Assembly (NCBI GenBank): GCA_949127775.1
Contig: CASBQF010000081.1
Coordinates: forward strand, 1-44,373
Direction: 5' to 3'
DNA: 44,373 bases
Origin: Oscillatoriales cyanobacterium PMM_0080
GTDB taxonomy: Bacteria; Cyanobacteriota; Cyanobacteriia; Cyanobacteriales; Microcoleaceae
The position numbers and the translations under genes are program-made. Positions 12,263 to 20,008 of the stretch are shown piece by piece (the stretch's first letter is position 1; each line of letters starts with the position of its first letter). The notes beneath the pieces were generated by a model. The model had not been told where the DNA came from. It did not search any database and saw only the letters and a program-made list of their open reading frames with translations.

Positions 12263-15200
12263 CTAACTTTTCCCCCCTTCTCCTTCCAGCGGTGCGGGCA
12301 CTGTGAAATAGAAACTGCTGCCTTCAGAGACAACACTTTCTGCCCAAATTCTGCCACCATGCTGCTCTGCGATGCTGCGACAGATAGCCAAACCCAAACC
12401 CGTACCTCCTTTTTGCCGGGAGTCAGAAGCATCCACCTGTTGAAACCGTCCAAAAATAGTTTCTAGTTTATCAGCAGGAATTCCCCGCCCTCGATCTTTG
12501 ACTTCAAATAAAGCACGCGCGGCGTAGCTATCCCCTAGGGAATCGCCCAAATCTTCAACCCAGACACTTACTGTACTCCCCGGAGCCGAGAATTTAATCG
12601 CATTGCTCAACAAATTTACTAGCATTTGCACAATCCTATCCGGGTCAGCCCAAATTTGTGCCGACGATGGTAGAATCGACAAATTAATCTTATTCTCAGC
12701 AGCCACAGACATCACAGCTTCCGCAGACTTCCGCATCAAAACCTGCGCGTCGCACCACTGCTTAACAATGCTAACTTGGCTCGAATCGAGCCGCTCTAAA
12801 TCGAGAATATCGTTGACCAAACGCACTAACCTTTCGGTATCACTCGATGCAATGTCTAACATCTGTTTAGCAGTTTCCGGTTTGTCTTTGAGTACCCCAG
12901 CCGCCAGCAAACCTAAAGAACCGCGAATTGAGGCCAGCGGCGTTCGCAGTTCGTGGCTGACAATCGAAATAAACTCATTTTTCATTTTTTCAATTGCCCG
13001 GCTTTCAGTGATATCTATGACTGTGCCGACGTAACCAATTACTTGACCTCCGTCAGAAATAATCAGAGCTGTTTTGAGCCGACAAAATCGGATTGTTCCG
13101 TCTCGCTGGATGTGGCGAAATTCGCAGGAAAATTCCCCATCTAACGATCGCGATTCCGACCACTTTGACCGAATTAGTTTGATATCTTCGGGGTGAACAA
13201 ACCGCATCCAGCCGTCTCCTAAAGCTTCTGCCGCTGTGAAGCCACCAATTGCTTGACAGCGGGGATTTGTATAGGTACATTTTCCCCCAGCATCGATTTT
13301 GAAAATGCCGACGGGAGAACTTTCGCTCAGAGAGCGAAATAAAGCTTCGCTTTCCCGGAGTTCTGTTTGAGAGCATTCTAGTTCTCGGGTGCGCTGACAA
13401 ACTCGCATTTCTAACAGTTCGTTGAGCTGTTGAAGGGCTGCTTCAGCTTGTTTGCGATCGCTAATATCGCGCTGCACTGATACCCAATGGGTAAACCAAC
13501 CGCTTTCATTAGCTATGGGTACAATGCTCAATTCTACCCAAAAATCCGTTCCATCTTTGCGGTAATTGATTAAGTCAACTCGCACCGGCTGCCCGGTTTC
13601 CAAAGCTGTCCGAATGCGATCGAGACTTGCCCGATCGGTTTTTTTTCCTTGCAAGATGCGCGGCGTTTTGCCGACAACTTCTTCTAACGTATAGCCACTC
13701 ATCCGCGTAAAAGCTGGGTTGACATACAGAATGCGCGGGCCCGGTTCGTTAATTGGTTCAGCTTCGGTAATTAACACGGCGTCGTTAGTCGTGGTGACTA
13801 CTAATTCTAACAGCCGCAACTGTAATTCTTGAGCTTTGCGATCGGTAATTTCTGTAACTGTCCCCACCATCCGCACTGCATCGCCCGCTGCGCTGTAAAA
13901 AAACTTACCTTTGCCCTCAATCCAGTGAATGCTGCCATCGGGCCAAACTACGCGGTATTCGTGACAGTAATCTCCTCGCTGGATTCGCGCCTGATTCATC
14001 GCATTCTCCACACCTGTTAAATCTTCTGCGTGAATGCAATCTCTAAAAGTTTCAGCAGTTCCGGGAAAAGTGCCCGAAGCCAACCCAAACAACTCTTCAT
14101 GTTCCTTCGACCAAACAACACGATTGTGCTGCACATCCCAGTCCCAAAATCCGATTTTGGTGGCCGACAAAGCTAAGTTGAGCTGCTGATTGATTTTCCG
14201 TAACTCAATGCTAGTAATCGCAACTCGCAATTCTCGGGCAATTTCAATTTCGCACTGCTGCCAAGGCAAAGATTTTGACCTCACAGTTTCTTGCCACAAC
14301 TCAAAGGAAGTGCGAGGAGACATCAATGGGCTGCCATCGGGTTTAAAATCAATTGGCCAATCTGGTTTGCCTGCCCAGTTGACAGTTTGAATTGCTTCAG
14401 CACGGAACCACAAAATGTAATAATTTTGCATCTCGGACATGGCAAGCACCAGCAAACCGCTAGCAACTTCTTTAAATTTATCGGATGGCCGATACAGTTT
14501 TGAGAGACAATCTGTATAAAAAACATCATTCTTATTTATTTGAGTTTTGATCCAAGCAATTAACTTTTTGATTTCTCCCAATTCCGGTGTTTTGCCGATC
14601 GCGATCAAATTTTCATTGGCACACACAACTCCACCTGTAGCGCCCACTAAGGCCAGCAATTCATCTCGGGATTTAACTAAACCTTCTACAAAGCAGTTTT
14701 CTTGAGAGATTTCCGTGATAAAATTACGGCAAATTTCTTTTAAATAAATTGCATAGTCCCGGTCTTCGCTATCTTGTTTGTAGCTAAGCTCTAGATTTAC
14801 AAACTTTGCTACAAGTTCGCAAGCCGTTCTGGTTTCGTAGTTGACATACTTTGGTGTTTGGTGGTGACAGGCGATCAATCCCCAGACTTTTCGATCTTTG
14901 ATTAATGTCACGGTCATGCTAGCGCCAACATTCATATTCTTGAGATATTGAACGTGGCAAGGCGAAACTGTTCTTAACAAAGAAAATGCCAGATCCAGGG
15001 GGCGATCGGTCAGCGGATTGCAGTTAGGAATTAATTCTACAGGCTGATAGTTAATATCGGGAATAAACCGAATTAAATTCATGCTGAACTGGTTTCTTGC
15101 CTGGGGGGGAATATCGGTAGCCGGATAGTGCATTCCCAATAAAGGAGCCAAACTTTCTATTTTGTCTTCGGCGACGACTTTCCCGGCACCGGTGGCATCA

Positions 15201-15718
15201 AATTGATAGACGATCGCCCGATCGAACCCAATCATCCTGCGCACTTCTTCAACTGCTGTCTGACACAGCACTCGCAGATTTTGTGTGTTGTTGATTTTGT
15301 CGATCGGCTCTTGGACTAAATGATAAGAATTGAAATAATTGCTAGCTTGTGGGGCAACAACCTGCTCTAGTTCCACAATTAATACTGAATTTGATCGATG
15401 CAGCGTCCCCTGAAAAAAAGACTTGCGTTTTTGACTTTTGAATGATAAACTGATAAAGTTACGTTGATTGTCGTTTTCAAATAAAGCTTTTTCAACAGCA
15501 TCAATTTCCTCAGTCTCGACAAATTCATGTAAGAAATTTCCCACAAGTTCTTGGGGCTGAATGCCGATCGCCTCAAAAGTATTGTTGCTAACTTGCAAAA
15601 TCTTCAACACAGGAGATTCCAGCACCAACAGGATGCCGTGAGGTTGAATCGAAGCCGGATCATAAATTGGTTCGCAGTCGCTCTCGTCGCGAGCGCCTGT
15701 GTCTGAAGTTAATAGCAT
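12263..15718 (-). CDS. Phytochrome histidine kinase (Cph1-type chromophore module plus three PAS domains)
   Basis: This is a 1151-residue photoreceptor kinase. The N-terminal PAS (IYDPASIQPHG), GAF and PHY domains span about 1-505. In the GAF domain, YPATDIP has Asp202 and SPCHVQYLKNMNVGAS has Cys254-His255, the positions used by Cph1 to bind phycocyanobilin; ACHHQTPK and the PHY tongue motif PRTSF (469-472) are intact. The N-terminal Cys15 is not at the bacteriophytochrome biliverdin position. PAS domains follow at about 515-627, 632-755 (LOV-like, but GKTPRILQG has no Cys) and 790-905. HisKA has SHELRTPL with His922; the ATPase has LLSNAIKF, DRGRGIP and GGTGLGLAI. Red/far-red sensing is expected from the family. 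The RcaC-like regulator is directly upstream on the same strand, 198 bp away. Confidence 0.93.
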   Translation of the reverse strand: MLLTSDTGARDESDCEPIYDPASIQPHGILLVLESPVLKILQVSNNTFEAIGIQPQELVGNFLHEFVETEEIDAVEKALFENDNQRNFISLSFKSQKRKSFFQGTLHRSNSVLIVELEQVVAPQASNYFNSYHLVQEPIDKINNTQNLRVLCQTAVEEVRRMIGFDRAIVYQFDATGAGKVVAEDKIESLAPLLGMHYPATDIPPQARNQFSMNLIRFIPDINYQPVELIPNCNPLTDRPLDLAFSLLRTVSPCHVQYLKNMNVGASMTVTLIKDRKVWGLIACHHQTPKYVNYETRTACELVAKFVNLELSYKQDSEDRDYAIYLKEICRNFITEISQENCFVEGLVKSRDELLALVGATGGVVCANENLIAIGKTPELGEIKKLIAWIKTQINKNDVFYTDCLSKLYRPSDKFKEVASGLLVLAMSEMQNYYILWFRAEAIQTVNWAGKPDWPIDFKPDGSPLMSPRTSFELWQETVRSKSLPWQQCEIEIARELRVAITSIELRKINQQLNLALSATKIGFWDWDVQHNRVVWSKEHEELFGLASGTFPGTAETFRDCIHAEDLTGVENAMNQARIQRGDYCHEYRVVWPDGSIHWIEGKGKFFYSAAGDAVRMVGTVTEITDRKAQELQLRLLELVVTTTNDAVLITEAEPINEPGPRILYVNPAFTRMSGYTLEEVVGKTPRILQGKKTDRASLDRIRTALETGQPVRVDLINYRKDGTDFWVELSIVPIANESGWFTHWVSVQRDISDRKQAEAALQQLNELLEMRVCQRTRELECSQTELRESEALFRSLSESSPVGIFKIDAGGKCTYTNPRCQAIGGFTAAEALGDGWMRFVHPEDIKLIRSKWSESRSLDGEFSCEFRHIQRDGTIRFCRLKTALIISDGGQVIGYVGTVIDITESRAIEKMKNEFISIVSHELRTPLASIRGSLGLLAAGVLKDKPETAKQMLDIASSDTERLVRLVNDILDLERLDSSQVSIVKQWCDAQVLMRKSAEAVMSVAAENKINLSILPSSAQIWADPDRIVQMLVNLLSNAIKFSAPGSTVSVWVEDLGDSLGDSYAARALFEVKDRGRGIPADKLETIFGRFQQVDASDSRQKGGTGLGLAICRSIAEQHGGRIWAESVVSEGSSFYFTVPAPLEGEGGKS

Positions 15719-15880
15719 TGCTTTCGTGTTCTTGTGAATACTACTCTAAATTAGCCTGTGTTTTTGACGATCGGGAAAATATCAATCAATGCCACCACCT
15801 CCGAATCAATAGGTGTCAATAATCCTCTAAAAACCTTTGCATCTCTCGTTTAGCGTCGAGGCCAGCTCCCCCTCTTGCGG

Positions 15881-15920
15881 TTAACAGTTAACAGTTAACT
15901 GTCAACTGTCAACTGTCAAC
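15881..15920. repeat. Heptameric TTAACAG / CTGTCAA repeat
   Basis: AACAGTT units are followed by CTGTCAA units, making a partly palindromic tract. It runs into the stop codon of the RcaC-like gene (TCA at 15916-15918), so the repeat supplies that gene's last bases. Confidence 0.7.
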
Positions 15921-17814
15921 GCTGTGTCAGAGCCAGTCTGTGCCGGAGTTGAGTCCGCTCCAAACGATTCAGAAGCCGAGCAATTAATTCCGGTTCCACG
16001 ATCGGCTTATTCACATAGTCATCAGCACCCGCGACAAACATTTGGCGCACTGTCTCCGACTCAGAATGAGCAGTCAAAAATAGCACAGGCAGCTTACTCC
16101 AGCGTAAATCGTTCCGCACCGCCAAACACAGCTCGATCCCGCTGTAACCGGGCATCTCCACATCTAAAATTAGCAAATCTGGACAAGTAGTTTCCAGTAC
16201 CTCCCAGAACCTTTCTGGCTCATCCAATGTTGTTACTTGAAATCCCCAAGGTTGCAGAATTACTTTCAGTGCAGCCAATAGATTCACATCATCATCTACC
16301 ACCATAACTTTGGCTTCAGCAGGGCTAGTCTGATCGAGGACTTGGGCGACTGCTTTGAGTATATCGGCTGGGGAAATAGATTTGTGTAAGAAGCCAGAAG
16401 CTCCCAAACGAGCAACTTCTATTCGATCGCTCAATTGATTGTGTCCGCTAAAAACCATCACCGGAATATCTGGTTTTTCATTGCGGAGTTCGGCGAGGAG
16501 AGTAAGTCCGTTTTCCTGAACTCTGGAAAATGTCAAATCCAGCAAAATCGCGTCGGGAGGCTGTCGAGAAATCGCAATTCTTGCCGCTTGGGGAGAGTTG
16601 GCGACTTCTATCTGGAAGCCGGAACCGGATGCTGCTATTTTTAGTCGATCGCTCTGAACACTATCATCATCAACGATGAGGATGCGGTGCTGTTGGGAAA
16701 CCTGAGCCACCAACTCGGTTTCAGGTTCCGGCGGGCGATCGAATATCTGTTTCAGCAAATCCAGAAATTCCTCAATCTTCTGAACAGTCCCCGGTTTCGA
16801 GACGTTTTGGGCTTTGAACAAATCTTCGAGTTTGCGCGCCACTTCCGAACCTTGCGGCAGCCCTAAAGTTCCCAAAGAACCCACTAATTTGTGAGCTTCC
16901 GCCTGAGCTTCCTGCCGCAGTTTGTTGTCCAAGGTTCCGGTGTTCAGTTTGGCGATCGCGCGATCGAATATCGCCACCTTTTCGATAAAATTGGCTCTTA
17001 ACTTACCCCGAATTTCCGCAATCACAGTCAGGACTTTGAGGCGGCGCTCGTCATGGTTTAATTCCAGGATCGACTCGCTAGATTCAGATGCAGTTTCTGC
17101 CGTTTTCGCGACAACCTTTTGGCCCTGAATCTCCTCCGGCAGACTTTTGAGCCGGTAGCCCAATCCGTACACCGTTTCCACCAAATCTACAGTCATCCCG
17201 GCTGCTTTCAGCTTGTGCCGCAGCCCCTTGATGTGAGCGGTAACAGCTTCTTCTTGAGGAAATTCGCCGGCCGACCAAATGCGATCGAGGATAGCGCTGC
17301 GGCTGAAAATACGCCGGGGATTTCTCAGGAAAAGTTCCAGCAGATTGTACTCTTTGGGAGTCAAGTGCAGCACTTTTTCGCCATAACTTACTTCCGTAGT
17401 GTCCGGGTTGACTTGCAGTTTTTCCCAAGTCAAATTTGTACTCGACAAAGCTGCTTGCCCCCGGCGCAGCAAAGCCCGAATTCGAGCCATTAATTCTTCG
17501 ATATTAAAGGGTTTGACCACATAATCGTCTGCCCCCGCTTCTAAACCTTCCACTAGATTGCTCCTGCTGTCCAGGGCTGTCAGCAGTAAAATCGGCATTT
17601 GGCAGCCGGACGATCGCAATTCCCGACACAAACTAATGCCGTCGAGTTTGGGAATCAGCACATCCAAAACAATCAAGTCATAATCATAGGCTTGTGCCAA
17701 CTGCAAGGCTGTTTCACCGTCTCCTGCCGTATTCACATTATAACTCTGAGAGTTCAACGCTCTGGTCAGCAAATTGACTGTAATCGTGTCATCTTCTACT
17801 AACAGAATTTTCAT
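15916..17814 (-). CDS. RcaC-like response regulator: REC, OmpR-type DNA-binding, Hpt, REC, REC
   Basis: The protein has about 632 residues. Counting from the in-frame start at 17823, REC1 has Asp54 (LIVLDVLIP) and VVKPF; the winged helix is at about 125-230 (LTPKEYNLLELFLRNP, VYGLGYRLK); the Hpt is at about 265-365 with His311 (EAHKLVGSLGTLGL); REC2 has Asp429 (AILLDL); and REC3 has Asp554 (LILDVEMPGYSG). REC-OmpR-Hpt-REC is the plan of RcaC, the phosphorelay regulator of complementary chromatic acclimation in Fremyella; here two receivers follow the Hpt. ATG 17814 is preferred because AGGTG lies at the right distance; an in-frame GTG/ATG lies 6-9 bases earlier. Standing upstream of a phytochrome kinase, it is the likely relay partner. 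Target genes are unknown. Confidence 0.88.
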   Translation of the reverse strand: MKILLVEDDTITVNLLTRALNSQSYNVNTAGDGETALQLAQAYDYDLIVLDVLIPKLDGISLCRELRSSGCQMPILLLTALDSRSNLVEGLEAGADDYVVKPFNIEELMARIRALLRRGQAALSSTNLTWEKLQVNPDTTEVSYGEKVLHLTPKEYNLLELFLRNPRRIFSRSAILDRIWSAGEFPQEEAVTAHIKGLRHKLKAAGMTVDLVETVYGLGYRLKSLPEEIQGQKVVAKTAETASESSESILELNHDERRLKVLTVIAEIRGKLRANFIEKVAIFDRAIAKLNTGTLDNKLRQEAQAEAHKLVGSLGTLGLPQGSEVARKLEDLFKAQNVSKPGTVQKIEEFLDLLKQIFDRPPEPETELVAQVSQQHRILIVDDDSVQSDRLKIAASGSGFQIEVANSPQAARIAISRQPPDAILLDLTFSRVQENGLTLLAELRNEKPDIPVMVFSGHNQLSDRIEVARLGASGFLHKSISPADILKAVAQVLDQTSPAEAKVMVVDDDVNLLAALKVILQPWGFQVTTLDEPERFWEVLETTCPDLLILDVEMPGYSGIELCLAVRNDLRWSKLPVLFLTAHSESETVRQMFVAGADDYVNKPIVEPELIARLLNRLERTQLRHRLALTQR

Positions 17815-17997
17815 AAGCATCACCTGTGATTTAAGCTGCTTTTGCGATTTTTTGATCAGATTTTTGGGATTTAAATACCATTGTTAAACTCTTATTTAAA
17901 ACTCTTCCACCCTCACTCAAAAAAATATGATTCTTGAGATACTAACACTGTAACTGATCATTTTGACCTCTCGAAGGGTTTAATACCAATTTCATAA

Positions 17998-18230
17998 AGT
18001 AGCGCTAGAGATTACCCCCCCAACCCCCCCGCGAGTTCGGGGGGGCTAAGAGTTCATCCATAGCACATAGGTCAGAAAAATGGTTTAATCAGATTCCCCC
18101 TCAGATTTTGTTGCCGAATTTAGGTGTGATTCACCTAGCGAAGGCAATCCCTGAAATGAGAGTAGGGGCAATTCATGAATTGCCCGGGCTCATGAATTGC
18201 CCCTACTCTCTCATTTCGGAGGCAAATCAT
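17998..18230. repeat. Two hairpin repeats in the gap upstream of the RcaC-like gene
   Basis: CCCCCCCG (18024-18031) pairs with CGGGGGGG (18038-18045). Further on, the strand from CTGAAATGAGAGTAGGGGCA (18151) to about 18180 pairs with a nearly perfect inverted copy ending CTCATTTCGG (18220), giving a stem of about 28 bp. Neither is followed by a T-run, so they look like mobile palindromes and not terminators. They fill the 17824-18255 gap with no gene. Confidence 0.7.
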
Positions 18231-18255
18231 ACTCCTTTCTCAGCAACGCCAGATT

Positions 18256-19545
18256 TTAGAGCTTTTTGGACTTCAGCGCCTGCTGAATTTTTTGAATTAG
18301 ATATTGCGATGAATCTTGCTGCTTCACGATGTCTTCCAACTCAGAAACCCCTACTTCAGCGTGTTCTATCTCCTTAACTAAAGAATCAGCGGTGACTCTT
18401 TTTCTGACTCCCAAAGGTTCTGGGATCGTCGGTGGAAGTGCATTGAAATCTTTCTCCGCGATTAATTCCTCCAACTCTAACAGAGCCATTTCCGCGCGAT
18501 CGATCTTGATAGTCACGGATCTAGCCACATTAGCACCCGCTCTTGCTGCCTCCGTGAGTTGGTGAACGCGAAGTTTAAACCGACTGGCAATCTGCTCCAT
18601 TTGAGTCCCCAATTCAAAAGTTTTACTTGCCAGTCTGCCAATTTCTAGGCTCACTTGGCTCAGCCCCGTGGGCTGATTTCCCATTTGATTGGTAACTACA
18701 GCCACCTGTACTGCCAAATGCCTCACTTGTTCGATCGCCTCTCGGATGGTTCGGGAAGTGCGGTTAACCGTTTCTAAATCATTAGCGATTGCTTTGCCAA
18801 CCCCCAAAATTTTATCCGTATTGTTGCAAATAGAATTAGCACCTTGAAAAGTAGCTTGAAATGCTTGGCGACCTTCCGACGAAATCAGCTTCGCAATTTT
18901 CAGAAATCGCTGATTCATTTGAGCAATTTCTTCAGCTTGTCTTACCAGTACCACTTCCTGGGGACTGGGAGTATTATGGGATTTTTCTGCTTGAAGCTGT
19001 TGGGATTTCAAAAGCTCATTGCATTCGTAAACTTTTGCCTTTTCTTGTTTAATGAACCCATGATATTTTTGTCTTTCTACTCGGTATTTATGAATAAGTT
19101 TGTGAGCTTGCCCTAAAATTTTAGATTGGGCAATCACCAGAGTTTTAATATCTAAAATACGCAAACTCTGGTTCTTCATAACCACAATAATTGGTTCATA
19201 AATCAAGTCTTTTTGCCGATTGAGAGACTCTTGGACGGCATCGTCAATTTTCCAGTTTTCCTCCATCAGCAAAGGCGGAATTCTCAGAAAATCTAACAGC
19301 GATCGAATCGGGTGCTGGCCGTACAGTTCTACGCGATCGGGAAGACTCATTTGCTCCTGAAATTTGACACGAGAAATCATGCCCAACATCTGTGATTCAT
19401 GGGTGATAATGACTCCCGGCAGGTCGGGTTCTTGCTCGAATTTGTCAGCCACTACCTGTCCTAGAGTTGCAGCACTCACTTGGAATTGGTGATAGGGCAG
19501 ATGTCCGATCGTAAAATCGAGGGTGAGTTGAGTTTGATTGCTCAT
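18256..19545 (-). CDS. Soluble methyl-accepting-chemotaxis-like protein with N-terminal CBS-like domain
   Basis: This 429-residue protein has no membrane segment. The first 140 residues (LPGVIITHESQMLGMISRVKF, QHPIRSLLDF, YEPIIVVMKN) match the CBS-like sensory domain found before many cyanobacterial GGDEF, kinase and transducer modules. From about 150 there is a long helical region, with VNRTSRTIREAIEQVRHLAVQVAVVTNQMG resembling the signalling hairpin of chemotaxis transducers, though the canonical tip sequence (EIAxQTNLLALNAA) is strongly diverged. The C-terminus is a charged coiled coil. It is expected to signal in the cytoplasm, perhaps to a Pil-Chp type phototaxis system; no che/pil gene is nearby. 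Assignment as a degenerate transducer is inferred. Confidence 0.65.
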   Translation of the reverse strand: MSNQTQLTLDFTIGHLPYHQFQVSAATLGQVVADKFEQEPDLPGVIITHESQMLGMISRVKFQEQMSLPDRVELYGQHPIRSLLDFLRIPPLLMEENWKIDDAVQESLNRQKDLIYEPIIVVMKNQSLRILDIKTLVIAQSKILGQAHKLIHKYRVERQKYHGFIKQEKAKVYECNELLKSQQLQAEKSHNTPSPQEVVLVRQAEEIAQMNQRFLKIAKLISSEGRQAFQATFQGANSICNNTDKILGVGKAIANDLETVNRTSRTIREAIEQVRHLAVQVAVVTNQMGNQPTGLSQVSLEIGRLASKTFELGTQMEQIASRFKLRVHQLTEAARAGANVARSVTIKIDRAEMALLELEELIAEKDFNALPPTIPEPLGVRKRVTADSLVKEIEHAEVGVSELEDIVKQQDSSQYLIQKIQQALKSKKL

Positions 19546-19792
19546 TTACCCGGATAGTGTTAAGTAGAAGTTAACAAATTATATATTGATATTATACTGG
19601 ATTAAGATAGTTTAAAGTGATAACAATTATAGGGAGAAATCAGCTCTTGGTCACCTGAACCCCAAGAGCCCCCACCTTACCTTCTGATCCCGCCCAAAAA
19701 TGGATACCATGCTACGTACACTCGTCGCGGGCTGGTCAAAATTTTAGACTCTTGTTGTGACCAAGAATTTCTTGATGGTACCCGCCACGTGA

Positions 19793-19957
19793 TTTATCCG
19801 TGGAATCAATCCAAAATCTAAAATCTAAAATCGTACAAGCCCCCGCATTTATCCGTGGGGTCAATCTAAAATCTAAAATCTAAAATCGATTGACTCCTTT
19901 CATTCATCTGTGGAGTAAATCTCAAATCTCAAATCTGAAATCGACTGACTACTTCCA
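19793..19957. repeat. Three 55-bp tandem repeats
   Basis: Units start at 19793, 19848 and 19903 with exact 55-bp spacing. Each opens with TTTATCCGTGG (third copy TTCATCTGTGG) and carries TCAATC then AAAATCT heptamers. The tract sits 50-215 bp upstream of the hybrid kinase gene. The rest of the 19546-20008 gap is unremarkable. Confidence 0.8.
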
Positions 19958-20008
19958 TCTCCAGTCTCTTCCAGTGGCTGCCCCTGCTGCGCCCAGACTC
20001 CCCAAAAC

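Noticed and set aside
12244-12453. Minus-strand frame overlapping the 3' end of the phytochrome gene
   Set aside because: It lies in a shifted frame over the ATPase domain, without independent signals.
13450-13840. Second LOV photoreceptor domain in the phytochrome kinase (PAS at residues 632-755)
   Set aside because: The motif is GKTPRILQG; the flavin-adduct cysteine is absent, so it is an ordinary LOV-like PAS domain.
17998-18230. Long hairpin at 18151-18220 as terminator of the transducer-like gene
   Set aside because: No T-run follows on the minus strand, and the stem is palindromic repeat DNA of the kind seen elsewhere.
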